Shown here piece by piece: positions 1 through 14,200 of a stretch of 64,000 nucleotides of DNA; the first letter of the stretch is position 1; each line of letters opens with the position of its first letter. Below the pieces are notes generated by a model. It made no database searches. It saw only the letters and a program-made list of their open reading frames with translations, and was not told where the DNA came from. The position numbers and the translations under genes are program-made. The DNA comes from Sitta carolinensis (Eukaryota > Chordata > Aves > Passeriformes > Sittidae). Location of the stretch: positions 116,224,410 through 116,288,409 of the forward strand of contig CM063284.1 of NCBI GenBank assembly GCA_032173965.1. The letters run 5' to 3'.

Positions 1-3000
1 TACTTCAGTGACATAATGGTACTGATTTTTCTCTTTTAGGGTAAAGCCAGTGCTGCAATATTTACTAGCAATGGAGGAAACAGTAGTAAAAATGCAAAGT
101 TAAATGCAGTGGTAAAATTAATTTGAAACAAAGTTTTACATTTGGCTTTCTGAATCAGTCTGATAATTGACTCTAACCTGGTGCTCCTGGTAGTAAACTA
201 GAAAGAAAAATATACTGGTCACAGAGAACTTTTTACCACTTACGATTTTAGGAGCCTTACTAAGTGAAGTGCTGAGCACCAGCTCTCATAGGAGTCCGGT
301 GGGCTAAAGGGATAGAAAGCAACCACCCAATTTCTCCTGATAATAGTAATATTCTTTTTCATTAGCAACATTAATCAATAATTGATTTCATGCAAACACA
401 TATTCATGTGCTTTGGCACGATCTTAAGAATCCAGGTTCTCAGGTTGCCCAGTGCCCTTAGTTCAGAAGCAGTAGATATGAGAGTGTCTGACTGTTCCCT
501 GAGGTTATTACAGCGCTAACAATAGCTCAGTGTGTACACACAAACAATCTGAAAGTGCTCGTGTGCAAATGGTCACCTGGGGCTACAACTGCTTGCAGGA
601 AGCCAACACATTCCAGAGAGTTCCTGCTCTGGTCCTGACAGGCGAAGGGAATGTAGACATTGTCAGTAACCAGCAGTGCTGCTGAGCAGTCAGTGCCTAT
701 CCACAAGACAATCTGTGTTGTGATTTCCACAAACTCCCTGGTTGTCACTCAATACCCCCCCAAAAGCCATGTTGTCCAGCAGCAGCACCATTTGATGGTC
801 CACCTGAAGAGCTTTCTACCAGCTGCCTCCTAAGGCTGTAAGCAGCAGGTTTTACACTCCACGTAACAGCACTGAGGATTCCCATTTCTTCCTGGGACTT
901 GGTATAAAGATGTAGCATAAAAAACCAAAACAATGATCAAGTAATGACAACAAGTTATTCTCCACCTCTGGAAAAACTCTTGGCATGTTTTTCAGTGGGC
1001 TATTTATACAACAGTGCAGGGACCAATCCCCGCCTCCCTGACGTGAACAGAAAGCTTCCATTTTTCTGGTCAGACGGTACTGGACCAGTGAAAAAGACTG
1101 AACAATCTGAGTAAGTTCAAAAGAAGCCAAAGCCTTTGTGTTTTTAAGGTTCCATTTAGGTAAACTAATTCTGTGACACAGTGACACTTCCTCAATCTCA
1201 ATTAGCGCTAAACTAATTGAGAAAATTGTTTTACACACTGCAGTGCATAGTACCTCTCTTCTTTCTTGGTTAATCCCTAGTGTGATGTAGGGGTGATTGA
1301 GTATCTAATTACTCTTTAATTGAATGCACATTTTGTACATTTTTAGCTAGTTCAAGCCTAATGCTTTTAGTCCAAAAGTCAAAGTCAGGGAAATTAAGTT
1401 GAACTGGGATTTGGAACTTATTGCATTAATGAATTACTTTTTGAAAGGAGCCTAATTATGAGACAGTCTGAAGATTTCAACTGTGCTTGTTACAGAAATA
1501 CTTCATGTATTTTCTCACAAAAGACTGACTGTATATATTTGTAGTCTTGTTATCCACGTTTATCCTTGTTTACTCTTCTTTAACAATAACTTTCCTACTT
1601 TCTGGTGAAGTCCCCTACAGATCAAATAACTACTCCAAAAGAAAACCTTACAGTACCACCAGTACCATAAAATGTAGATACCTGCAAAATCTGAGCATTC
1701 TTCACAACACCCATTGTTTGAAAAAAAATAAAAATCATTAACAAGGTTAATCAAAGCTCAGAAATCAACCTCAGAAGGTAAAAAAAATCGTTATTTTTCC
1801 AAGAATAATTTTATCAAATTCTTTCATATAAAAATTTGATGCAGCTATATTCTTCACAGAGAAAATTTTCTTGTACAAAACTGGGACAAATGGAACACCA
1901 TAAATTTTATCTCAGAAACAAGGAGCAGAAGCAGGAGCAAAGATAAGGAGCAAAGCTGGGTTATTTTTAAGAACCAAAGGTCCCAATGTTCCTATAGCAA
2001 TACAGAGAACATATTTAAAAGAGAAGATATGAGAAAACTTCAGTGGAAAGGATTATTTTTCAAAGTCTTCCAAAAGTGTTGAGAAAGGGCAAATAAAGAG
2101 ACTATGGAGAAATTAAATAGCATGACCATGATAGTATATCTTTCCATCTGATAGCGAGGAAGTACGATGTCCCACTGCAGCAGCTTTAGGTCAAGATCAA
2201 TACACAAGATCAAAACATTTACTCTGCTGCTTAAAAGCAGTCGACCTCCTTCCTGGAGAGCTTTTCCACCTCTTTTGTCTTACCATATTCCTTACCCCCA
2301 TTGTCTCACACAATGTCCTATCTTTTTTCATTATAGTAGGATCTTGCCTTCTTCTCCTTAACACTATGATAAACCAAAACGTTTAAGAGTTTGAAAAAAA
2401 AGCAAAAGACATGGGTAGCAAAACCAGCATAGTACTGACAAAATATTACCTTTATCCTACACCTTCCTAAAAACAGCACGTGAAAGTAAATCCAGGCATG
2501 GATTTAAAGTGTCTCAGAAGAGAACTGAGTACCTCAGTTATCAAACCTTAACTTCCTTGAAATGCTTTGCATTCCTTCCATGAAAAGGTTACAATTTATC
2601 GAATCAACATCAAGTTCTGCGGGCATTTAGCTACATCTATCTAACTAAAATACACCTTTGTTTGTCTTGAGCTATGGGGATGCCTAAACGTTTTTAAAGA
2701 AAGCTTTATTGGGTTGCACTGCTCTGTCATAAACTCCGGTCTTATCCACAAAACACTGTTAACAACAGTTAGTGCTGACATTCTGTTTCTTGAGTGGCAA
2801 GCATTAGTTACAAAAACACTTTCAGTAATCCAAATAACTTGCTTGTTTTCATTTGCTATTTATTTACAAAACAGGTCTGTTTGCTTAGCAAGAGTTTGCA
2901 TATTTTTCATTGCATTGTCCTTATCCATACAAAATAATCAGAATTAAAAATTCCAGTAACAGTAAGGATCTGGGCCTACCTGGATCTTCAGTTTCAATAG

Positions 3001-6000
3001 AGTAATAATGCTCTGCTTAAATCTGTGTGATTTCATCCAGGTAAAAGAGTATACTCCCAGTGCCTAACTTGTATAACATTGGTGACGGAGGAAAGCATAT
3101 TGCAGGCTCTCTTCTCTGTATTGTACAGACATATGTACCTGTATGTCCTTCTAGTATCTTTGATATTTGAGAGCCTATTACATTATATTTTATATGTGCT
3201 ACTCTCTTTTTCTAAAAATTGGTGTAGCTTTATCAATGATGATTTAAACTTCCCACTATTTTGACTCATCACTACTTTGCAGCATTTTCCCCATAAGTGA
3301 AAATACCATGGCAGAGTTTCAGTGCATGTTCAGACTCTAACTTGTGTGTTGTGATTACTAATAAACACGTTGTGAGGGTGTTTTGTATGACAGGCACTCT
3401 GGGATGCTAGCTACATTATCAGTTCCCAAGCAGCAGTCTACAAACCATACATGGTTTATGGTAAGCTGCTGGGAATTATACTCTCAAAACCCTTTTCATG
3501 AAAAGCTCAGAAGACAGTAATTCACAGCAGTGAATTATGAATAGGAAAGACTGTGTGATGCTGGTAAAAGCTCACAGGTCACAAAATTTAGGAGCACCTG
3601 TCAGCATGAAGTATCTTATTTGATGCACAAGCAGGGATTTGATTCCTAGACTACCTTATGACTTTTTTAGCTTTGAAAAGGAAGCACAGTAATCTTTCCT
3701 CCTTGCTTCTTTACATGCTAATTTTGATCATTTTCCATTCCTCCACAATTTGTCTATTTCTATCAAGAGCTCAGTAAGGAATTTAACAATAACAAGTCCA
3801 ATATGATACTAACTCTGAAAACTCAAAATGGTTTTCTTTCTCATTTGGGCTTGATCACTTGCTATACTGATGCTCTGGCCTGGACACATAAATACCTACC
3901 ACAGCAAGGACCAGTCTATGACTCTTGGCTGCCTCTGGCTACCAAGTCCCTACATTCTGGCTTCCATGTCAGAGGTATATCACATAAGCAACAAAAGTGT
4001 TTTTCTAGTCATTTATTTGAATCAGCAGCAGTGGGAAAAAAATTTATGCTGATATTACAGGGTTCACTTGCAATCTCAGTACACACCCTACTCCCTGCTA
4101 TTACAATGAAGTAGTGGAAAACAACCTGAAAAGGTACCCTTTTTCAGCCATTCCTGGAGCTTTTGGTTGCTTGAAGGCTCCAAAAGCTCTTTTTTTTTTT
4201 TTTTTTCCCAAGAGGCCTCTGATTATGGTGTGTGGCTCACAAGCCAAAGGTGTTTTGGCCCTCTGTCCTACAGTCATGCACTCAAGTGTAAGCACATTCT
4301 CAAGAACTCTGAAGTGGAAGCAGAGGGCTGGGCACTGGACATAAGACCTTAAATACAGAACAGTAGTTTTGGTGATAACATGAAGTTCAGTTTCTTTAAA
4401 AGACTGAAACTTAACAATTAAACCAATTACCTTTTAAACACAAACTCTAAATTCATGGACACAAACAATGCACAATAAAAGAAGCACTCACTTAGAAGCA
4501 GCATAAATATTTATTTCAACAAATCTGGGAAATTGGTGTTTGCATTTCTAAAGAACTAGTGTTGATAATCTTTGTGTTGGGTTGATTTGGGTTTCTTCAA
4601 ACAGGAAAATGATAAGAACAGTTGCAGTAGCCTAATGGTCTATGGCTGCTGGCAGCTCACTCCTGCTCTGGACCTACACAACATGAAAGGATAAAAATCC
4701 CCAAGTGTTAGGACTTCTGCAGAGCAACTTGTGTGTGAACTTCACAAATTGCAAATGCTACTAATACACTGAGAGTAAAGACACATAGATTGCTAATGTA
4801 AATGTCCATTAAAATAAAAATTTCACTGAGATCTGTTTAAACATAGAAACACAGTCCATAGTATTGCATCACCCTTTCAATTTCTCAAAGACAAGGTGCA
4901 GCTCCACAGCTCACTCAGGATTTGAATGTTCTTTCATATTCTACAATCTGTTATCATACACTTCACAATTCCATAAAGAGGAGAGTGCACCACCACCTGT
5001 TTAGTACTAGTTCATTCCCACTTTCAGCACCAGACCCACTGTTCAATATCCTGGGGAAAGAGCAACATAGTTTTGTTGCCACAAGAGCCGCTCAGCAGCT
5101 TCAAAGGCAAGGAATATGCACTATGCATTCACAAAACACACCAGATATAGTCACCACATCGCCCTCTCTCATTGCTGTGAAACTAATGTTGGGTCAGTTT
5201 CCCTTTGTCTGCTCAGACCTCTCAGTATCATGCAGAGAGTCTCTGCAGCATCAGAAAAGCAGTTTATGTTCCTCCCAGCCTAAATTACACCTTCCTGTTC
5301 CCCAGCCCTAGCAAAACCTTGCTATTTTAATGATGTCGTTTAATTTTTTTCTCTAATCTTGAATTTACAACTAGGAAAATAGTAATTACATTAAGCATGT
5401 TTTTAATCTGAATAAATTTCTGCTATCATATTTTACAGAACATTGTATAAACTTGAAGCTTCTTGCAGTCTGAGGTCTGTGATTGTATGTGAGGTCACAG
5501 ATGTATGCGTATGTATGAGAGTGTATATACCCTTGTGTATATAAAAATTGATGCTTTCTCAGGAATTTCTGAATCTGACATGAATGAAAAAATGTTCAGG
5601 AGAACTTAAGTAATGTACTTATGTAGACGGAGTAGGTATCATCATCACACTTGGATAATAATTATTAAAGAATACAAAATAAATTGTGTCTGAGATGGGG
5701 AGTTCTGAGACAGCACCCTGGAGATCAAATCCTTTAGTTTATTAATTATTCTCAGAGGAAAACAAATTAAAGTTTATCCCTTTAAAAAGAAAATCTTTTA
5801 GCAAATTGTTTTTTAGAATGAGTTCTTACTCTCTTCTATTAAAAGTCTTATTAAAAGAAAGTGGATTTCAATGACTTCTGTAACAGGCACCTATTTGACA
5901 TCTCTTACTAAATAGGAGCAATGCCTTTACCTACTCTGTGCATGGAATCATGTGTATGCACCCTGGTGTATAAAGGGATGAAGACACATTGGCATGCCAT

Positions 6001-6599
6001 ACTGAGTTCACTGTCAGTAGAAATTCAAGTTGATATTCAAATGTTTGAAATCAGAAATATTGCTCATTCACAGATAAAGCCGTTCCACTGACATAAAAGA
6101 GGGAAAAGGCATGTCTATCAAATCAGCTACTTGTAAAGCAACAAGAATTAAAAAGGGGGTGATAAATCCATTGGAAACCACAAATTATGCTGTCTTCAGT
6201 GAAGAACACAGTACTGAAAAAATAGTTATCCATTAGAAAAGGTGTCAAGCTCCAAAGTTCCATCAAGCCTTCTGGAATAGTCACAATCCTCATGTTCAGA
6301 AATAGTGTGTCAGGCCTACAAATAATTAGCATTTAATTTAATGGAAGAGTTAAGATTTTTGTTGCTTGATTTCTAAGAGTGGTAGCATTTGTTTTCCTCA
6401 CTGCTTTGCTGTATAACAACAGTAACTATAAATCTTATTCTAAGATCATCTGAAATTATCAAGAAATAGCTCAGTGCCCATAGCAAGGGTTCTGAGTCAA
6501 GCAGGAAGTAAAAACGAAACTAGCATTAGCACTGAGGAAGTCACAATGTTATCCCTTCTCTTTTCCTTCAGAAAAGGACTGTGGAGTCCTGGCAAACAT
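1..6599. other. Downstream flank of CA8, no gene recognised
   Basis: AT-rich single-copy-looking DNA. A minus-strand open frame of 128 codons at 1238-852 and smaller ones have no recognisable motif, no flanking splice logic that I could join, and no likely product. A 17-T tract lies at 4190-4206. A distal CA8 3'UTR exon could lie here but has no coding signal to reveal it. Confidence 0.5.
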
Positions 6600-7206
6600 C
6601 AAGCTCAAGCTAAGTCAGTAATGCACCCAAGGAAACAATGAAGTTCTGCAGATTTCTGGGCTTCACCAGGAAAAGCACTGCCAGCAGGTGGAAGGAAATG
6701 CTTCTACTCAGCACTGATAGAACATCTGGAGCACTGGCTCCAGTCCAGGTTCCCCAGTTCAGAAGAAACACAGACATACTGGAGATTAGTAATAGGCTAC
6801 AAGCATGGTAAAGGATTGGAGCACCTGTCATAAAAGGATGGCCAAGAGAGTTGAAACTGCCCAGCCTCCAGAAAAGATGTTTCAACAGGGATTTTACCAA
6901 TGTATCTGATGAGAACAAGTAGAGAAGATAACACCAGGCTGCATCTTCAGCTGCATCCAGTGAAAGGAGAAAAGGCAGTGGGTACGAACTGAAATACAGG
7001 AAATTTCATTTAAAATTAAGAAAATCCTTTTCTCCTGTAGGAGTACACAGGTACAATTTGCTTAGAGAGGTTAAGGAGTCTTCATCCTTATGACATTCAA
7101 AATGCATCTGGACATAACTCTGAGCAACCCACTGTAGTTAACACTGCCTTGAGCAGAGGATCGAACTTACAGATGCCCAGAGGCACCTTTCAATTACAAC
7201 TACTCC
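6600..7206 (+). mobile_element. CR1 LINE, degraded 3' portion
   Basis: The order of recognisable CR1 landmarks matches the plus strand: a segment like 'attgccagcaggt' (6668), 'ctactcagcactg' (6694), 'gacatactggag' (6774), 'ggagcacctgtcat' (6818), 'gaaatacaggaaatttcat' (6991) and 'catctggacataa' (7104). It contains many indels and no reading frame, so it is an old copy. The 3' end near 7206 lacks a clear terminal repeat. Confidence 0.75.
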
Positions 7207-10060
7207 TATTTTATTGTTCTTCACTCTCTAAATCTGAACTCAATTTTTTAACCTTCCATGTCTGAAAGCAAATCTGTACTCCAAATTCCTCCAAACTCCT
7301 TAACACCTGACTGGCTCTTTCACTACTGGATATGATTTAAAGAGGTTAGAAAAATTTGAAATGGCTTTTTGAAAAGAAAGCAACCATAGGAGAAGAAGGA
7401 TGAAAAGATCATTTAATGGGATGTAATTTGGATGCATGTCAAAAACCCTACCAAAACACAATCAAAAAACTCATTAACCCCAAGCTATATGAGAGATACC
7501 TGTTTCCAGCAGAAAAGAAGAAGAGCCAGGAGAGGCCAACTACATAGCATCAAACACTCTAAAACCCACTGGGTTAAAGAGAGCAGAGAAACTACAAAGT
7601 TCTATCTGTTTTGTCCCCTTTAGAGCCCGGCCAAACTTTGTCTTAGAACTGAAGGAGGAGTATTTTGAGAGCTGGGCTTTTCCATGATGGAGGAACATTA
7701 AAAAAAAAATTAGTTCTTTCAATGCTATTGCACATCATGATATTCCATGTTTGTGTCAACTCTACTTCTTACTCAACAAATCAGAACGAATTACATCAAA
7801 GATCAACATATGCCATTTGATCACAAGCCACAAAGGGTTCAATTTTGTCAAGGTTTAAATCAAGGCTGAGGAGCAGATGTTCTGAAGCTTTGGGAGCATG
7901 GTGTGCATAGAGCCTACATTCCGATTCAGTCAAAATTAATTAGACCTTTCAAACAACCTCTTTCTACTCCTGTGGATACACTTACAGAAACATTTGTCTT
8001 CTTATTTCCCCAACAGAGTAACAAGGTCATGGCAAACTAACATTCCTCAAGGTTCTTCAAGTGATCACACTTGAACTGTGCCACACTAGTTTGAATAAAA
8101 AAATATATAAAAAACTTTACTGACATGAGTTCCAGCAGCCTTGGCACAGGGGCATTGTGTATGAAAAGTCAACCAGTGTGTTTGTAATTGCAATATTAAA
8201 GACATACCACAGCTTTAAAATAAAAGGTAATCTAATCTTTGAAAATGAGAAATGCTTCTCTTGAATCACTAGGAAGATGCTGCCCTGAAAACTTTTACTT
8301 CCCCATCTACTACTGAGTCTTCATAGCAATACTCAGCTGATGCTGGCAGTCCAAGCTTAAGGGACTTCCCGTGTTCCTGTGAAGGAAGGAATCCTCTTCA
8401 GGATTTCTGAGGTCTGTGTGAGGAGCTACTGTTCCTCATCACCTTCCTCCTGGAGAGGGGAAGATATCACTACAAAGTAAGTAGGATTGTTTCCTTCTTT
8501 TTTTACCTCTTTGCATAAAAGAAATGTGAGCAAAGCCATGTGACTTCTTTTTACACTTCATTTTTTTCACTTCCCTAAACTCAATAGCAAAGGTATATAA
8601 TGAAACCTTGATTAGTTCAGCGCTACTTGGAATGATGCACACAAAACTGAAAAGTCCTGACCAAATGAATTTCTGATAAATAATTCAATCAGGTGTAGAG
8701 AAACAAGTGTCATTTCTTCTGTGAGCTACACTGTGCCAGGAGTCACAGTTCTTCCTCAGTGCTTGAGTGTCCATAATTAGTATGGCACTACAGTGAGGAC
8801 TATTACTTTGCATTAAAAATTCCATCATTTGAGAATTAAAACTGCAGATTATTTTGTGAAGCAAAGCCGAGATAAATCTTATTATATAGAACAAATCTTT
8901 ATAAGTATTGACAAATGTAATAAAATTTCAAACATGAAAGCAAAATGGAAATTTTTACATTTCAATTCCATCATTGTAAAAGAAACTCTTTCATGCTTAA
9001 AATTCAAACTCAGTATGTCAAGTAATTTCACTGTCACAGACTTGAATTACCTGCACTGGCCTGAGGGCATTATTCACTCTCTGAGAAAATTGTATTTTAA
9101 TATTGCTACAATTTTCCCAAGTCATTTTTATGCAGAAGCTGGGATGAATTTGGAACATCCATTTCAAGATTAAAGTGACAACATTTGGTTACTGCAGAGA
9201 ACCATGTAATTGAGAACTGGTCTTATGGATATGCCCCAAATTAAATATGGGACTGAGAAAATAATATTTTTTAAAAAGGATCAATGTTTTGGGATTTTTG
9301 TTTAACTTCTGGGACGCAGATATTAAATAGAGTTATAAAATACAAATAAACCCTTACTTCAGAGATGTTCAGATGCATACACTATATTGAATACTTATGC
9401 TATATGGAAAGACCATGAAATTGTTGGTTACAGTCCTAGCCAATTTAATAATTTCTATCATATGCAAGAGGAAGGATAATCTTCTCATTTAGTTGCATGT
9501 ATTTTTTGGAAGCATTGAATTATCAATCTTTTTTATGCATTATCTGCTGCCTGAACATTTGTTACTTCACATGAAATGGGGGACTGGATCCAGAGCATGC
9601 TCTGAATGGGCTTCACTCCACAACAGAGCCTGACACGAACAAGAGAGGGCAAGAATTTAAAGAACAAATAAATGTCCTTACCCAAAACATTTTATCAAAA
9701 CCCTTTAGCAGCATGCTTTCCAGATGAAATCCTAGATGAATCTGCTATTTTTTAGCTTTGAAAATTAAATGTGAAGATAGAAATCTGAGGCTTTTATATG
9801 ATGTATTTCAACAGTAAATAGGGTAATGAGGAATACCCAATGTTTCTATTACTTAAATAAAGTTTTTTGTGGGAAACTAGAGGAAAAATTTTACTGTGTT
9901 AAAAAGTAGTAGTACTTATTGAAGAAAGCAATCAAACAGATTCTTTTCTTGAAGATTTCCCAGAGCTGCTCTCCTATTATTTGCATTAAAGCAGGATCGC
10001 TTAAATCAAAATCAAACATAAAGCTGGTGCCTCGACTCGTTACTTTCACGGCAACAATTT
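7207..10060. other. Downstream flank of CA8, no gene recognised
   Basis: AT-rich non-coding DNA with several short open frames of no recognisable family. I see no structured RNA or clear repeat. Confidence 0.5.
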
Positions 10061-10063
10061 GTA

Positions 10064-10265
10064 TTAGAATAATATAATTGTTTAAGTTAGAAAAGACCTT
10101 TAAGATCATCACATCCAACTATTAACCCAGAATTGCCAAGTCCAGCACTAAACCATGTCCCTAAAATCACACCTACATATCTTAAATGCCTTCAGGGATG
10201 GCTACTCAATTACTTGCCTGGACTTTAACTCTCTTTGAATCTCATTGCCAGGTTTTTCATTACAG
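10064..10265 (-). mobile_element. CR1 LINE 3' fragment
   Basis: Reads as antisense CR1 tail: 'gaaaagacctttaagatcat', then 'catccaactattaaccc', 'ccatgtccctaaaa' and 'ccttcagggatgg'. That is the usual order of the CR1 3' region in reverse complement. The copy is short and 5'-truncated, which is typical of CR1. Confidence 0.8.
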
Positions 10266-11086
10266 CAAAACATCATCCATTAACTAAGTATAAGGAGGAT
10301 GAGGAGTAACAGTTGAGCATTGAGGGGATTTATTTTGTAACTGATAGAGGCTATAGGAACATGAGATGAGAAGTTTTAATAACTGAAGCAGTTAATGCAG
10401 GTTCACACGTTGTTCAACTCTTGTTCAGTGAGTCAATGAATATGGAAAAGAAGCAGCAACTACTTTGATGAATGAAATATGAAAAATTAGCCATGACAGA
10501 ATTTGTTTCCTCTTGTACTTTCACTGGTATTGCCCAAAATTCAGACTTGTTGGGAAAGAACAGCAAAGTAAAAAAAAAAAAAAAAAATTAAAAAAATCTG
10601 AAAAGATCCACCAATGGCTGGTCTTCTAGAAACACAGCAAGAAATCAACTAATAAAACTCAGTAACTGGAGAAATATACCACATAACCAAGGCACACGGT
10701 GCTCTTCCTCACTGCAGCAGGAGAAATTTAAGCTACAAGAAGTAATTGTGATGTAAGCGGGCATTGTGATTCACTGCCTGGATGGTGGTGAATTACTTTC
10801 TTGTTTTCTATTGCTTTGCATGCACGCATGGCTTTTGCTTTACCTATCAAACTCTCTTTGCCTCAACCCACAAACTCTCTTACTTTTACCCTTCTGATTC
10901 TCTCCCCTATCCCACCAGGTGAAAGTTACTGAGGAGCTTGTGGGGCTTGCTTACCAACTGGAGTTAAACCGTAACATAAACCATGACAGGATGAAATAGA
11001 AATTACAGTGTAAAAATTTGCAATTGTATCATAACATTAGCTAAAATTAAGTGCATTTTCTACTTTAGTTAAATTATTTCAAAGTT
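10266..11086. other. Downstream flank next to the CA8 stop
   Basis: Non-coding, AT-rich, with an 18-A tract at 10570-10587. If CA8 uses the AATAAA at 11092-11087, the transcript would end in this stretch. Confidence 0.5.
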
Positions 11087-11096
11087 TTTATTTACC
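11087..11096 (-). promoter_or_regulatory. CA8: AATAAA overlapping a splice donor after the CA8 stop
   Basis: On the minus strand the sequence CAG|GTAAATAAA follows the stop codon by 34 nt. It can be read as a splice donor to a further 3'UTR exon or, by its AATAAA (11092-11087), as a poly(A) signal giving a very short 3'UTR. The sequence alone does not decide between them. Confidence 0.45.
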
Positions 11097-11130
11097 TGAC
11101 GGAAGATTCATCATTGCTTTTCCTCCTCTG

Positions 11131-11265
11131 CTACTGAAATGCAGCCCTGATGACTCTATCACTAAGTGGCTGAGTTGGTCTGAAGTTATCTCCTAGGATT
11201 CCATCAGAGCCCTCTAAAAGTTCAGCACCTTTAACATGAGTCCTCAGTCTTCGAAATTCCTCTAT
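11131..11265 (-). CDS. CA8: CA8 coding exon 8 (residues 240-283 and stop)
   Basis: Begins [20 protein letters not shown], with TTTCAG as acceptor, and ends [14 protein letters not shown] followed by TAG at 11133-11131. Human CA8 has Val-Glu-Gly-Cys where this copy has Leu-Glu-Gly-Ser (residues 256-259). After the stop come 34 nt of 3'UTR and then a possible donor (CAG|GTAAAT at 11096/11095). Confidence 0.95.
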   Translation of the reverse strand: MEEFRRLRTHVKGAELLEGSDGILGDNFRPTQPLSDRVIRAAFQ

Positions 11266-14200
11266 CTGAAAGACAGAAAAACAGAAATGAAGAACTGAGA
11301 CACATTCTTCACCATGGAACTAATGATCAAAACCAGCCTTGTCCAGCCAATTCTGCAGCTTTGAAAATTGGAGTGTTCAGGTACCATATAGTAAGGTTAG
11401 CAACATTATTATTATAATGTTATTATACATTAATAACATTTTTAAATAGTTTTTATGAACACTGTCTAAACACTTGATATATAGAGAGAAACAAGAACTC
11501 TTATGCACATGATTTGGCAAGGTTATCTTTTGCCTTTTCACAACTTCTTTTAGGATCTATTACCATCTTGGCCATTGCAGATTACATCCTATGAATCAAC
11601 CTTACTGTTGTGTGTTTAGAGTAGTAATTCTGGTCTTCTTCAAAGAAGTGCATGTCAGGAATAAGTTGCTTGATTATAAATTGTTTTTAAATTCTCCTAG
11701 TGTTTTATTTACTGCCTGAAACTGTTGTTATCCCCTAAACCAGAAGAATACTGAATGGCTTTTTAACTTTAGAGGATGTCAACATTTTATATGGAAAAAT
11801 ACAGTTTTTGTGATCAAAACAAAATACCGCTTCAAAAGATCTGTAGGTGTAGAGTCAGAAAGTCAAATACAGTAAAAAATAAATATAAAATATTTCAAAT
11901 GAGCCAAAACAAATACGTGTCTTGTTTATAGAATTATAGACTCTTTTTAGATTTTTCTAAATATAATCTGGTGTAAGGAAGAATATGAGCAGCTTCCATC
12001 TCCATCCCTGGCATTAGAATCAAGTGCTGCATGATAAATCACTTCACCTTACGGTTCACCAGTGCTGTTTTTAGCAGTCTGGTATTTAAAATAGTTAGAA
12101 CTACTAGAAAAAAATGTTTTTCTTTGACATATCCACAAGCTGTCTTAGCCAGATACAGCAAATGTACTTGATGGCTGACTTCCCTAACCTCAGCCTTTGT
12201 ACTTGTACTGACCCTGTGATGCTTCACTACGCAGTTCATCTCTAGCTTGAAATTGAAGATACACAGAAAGTAAAATGGAGCTTGGAGTATACAACCATTT
12301 TAACATCTAAGACATTATAGAGTTAATTTCTCTATGAAAAACACCCTAGGAAGTATTACAGGGAGAATGTAAGCATGATTCCCGAATTAAATTAAATGAG
12401 GTATTAAACAGCAGGTAATGGCATTTTTATTCTTATCCTGCCTAGAGAAATACTTTCTTATTGCAACCTGGAACACAACTGCCCTTGTTGTTTTCCACTC
12501 TACAGCAGTATTGATACAGACTTACTTACTTGATTTAGAGGCTAGCTCTTCCCTGCTTCATTTTCCTCAAAAAAACCAGTGTGCTTGGAAATCAACACTC
12601 AGCTTCTGGCAGCTGAGATATAAGGCAACAGCTTAGACTGCAAAAATTAAAAAAGCTCCTTGAAAGTGCTTTTAGAGGCAGAATCCTGTTATGGAAGATT
12701 TTTGTTGTTGTTGCTGTTTACTTAAAGCAAAGTGAAAACAAACTCACTACCAGCTTGGAATTGAAAAAGTCTTCAGAACTCGAGGGCTGGTAAATCACTG
12801 AGTTTTGTAAAAGCATCCTCTTTCACCACCTGAATCAACTGTGGAAAGTCTGAGATAATTGCAGTTTAGGAAGAAGCACTTTACAAAAACGTGGCTTTTG
12901 TTTGATCTTGTGAGAATGAGATACTTCAAACAAACACAGATGAAGGAGAGGAAGAGCAGACTCTGCAAAGCTGGCATTTATGAGCTCTCTCCTACTGTAA
13001 CTATAAATGCTGCGTCCCAGTTCCCGCAGTGAAATCTTTCTCCAGGAGGTACTCCTCACATAGCAGCTTCCAGTTTCTTCAGTCAGGAGAGCAGAACTGA
13101 CCTGATCTCTGCGCCTGCTCTTTAGTCTTTAGGGAAGTCAAGAATTGTAGCTCTGCTCCAAGGGAGAATTTCTTCTGAGATTAACAGCCTTCTTGTTTAG
13201 TTGTTCCTTCCATGGTTCAGACTACTCGTGAGAAGAGGTACTTCTGTCGGAAAAGGACACTAGCTGTGCCAACACTACTTTCCCTATTAAATTTCCATGT
13301 GGCAAGGTATATGTGTGCCCTGCTCATCCCATTTCACCACTTACCATCTCCTCCCCTCATAAGTCATTGCTGTGAAGTACACCCTGCAGGACTGTCAATG
13401 AAACAGATGTTTTAGAGGCATATGGCTAAGCACCCTTGGATATTCACATACTTTCACCAGGAACAGCCACTTTAAAAAGTTCTTCACCTGCCCAGAAGAC
13501 ATTAAGGATGACCTAAGCCTGTTTATACTGAAATTTGGGATTAAGTTCTAACTAGCATAGAGGCAAATCCACAATGTGAGCAGTTGCATTTCTACTGAGT
13601 AAAACCTTCATGTTTGTGTTGTATAGAATTTTTTTACCACTCATTGTATTCAGATCCTGAACACTGCGCTCTTCTGTTCCACTTACATACTTGCTGAAGA
13701 ATAGAGCACAAAAAACTAAGAATTTGCATGTTTTCTACAAACATTACTTCAACATGAGGTGTAGAAATGTTATCCTTCTGTTTGAAAATTTCACATCTCC
13801 AGGACACCTTCCAAGAACACAGACCTGCTTCCCAGCACCCAGAATACCATGAAGCTCTGAGCGCTTAATTTTACAGTTTACATAAATTTTGCACAATTTC
13901 CACTACAGCTCCATATGCTAGTTACTATTTCTGTCCTTTGATAGTTTTTGATTGTGAATGAGATAGACAAAAGGACTAGAGACCACGCCATTTAATAAAA
14001 GACCAGTTAACTCTGACAATGAATGCCACAGGACAACAGCTACTACTGCAACATTGTTTAAAATCCCTACTCGGAGTGGCTTAGACAATGCACTTGTTCT
14101 GGGCTTCAGTGAACCACAAAGCACATTATTCACAAATGTCCCATTTCTTTAAAATATAGCAGAGAGACACATCACCAAGTCTTTTTCAATTATTTCCTGC

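Noticed and set aside
852..1238. Minus-strand 128-codon open frame near the left edge
   Set aside because: No homology recognised and no consistent exon structure nearby. Length alone is not enough in a 64 kb window.
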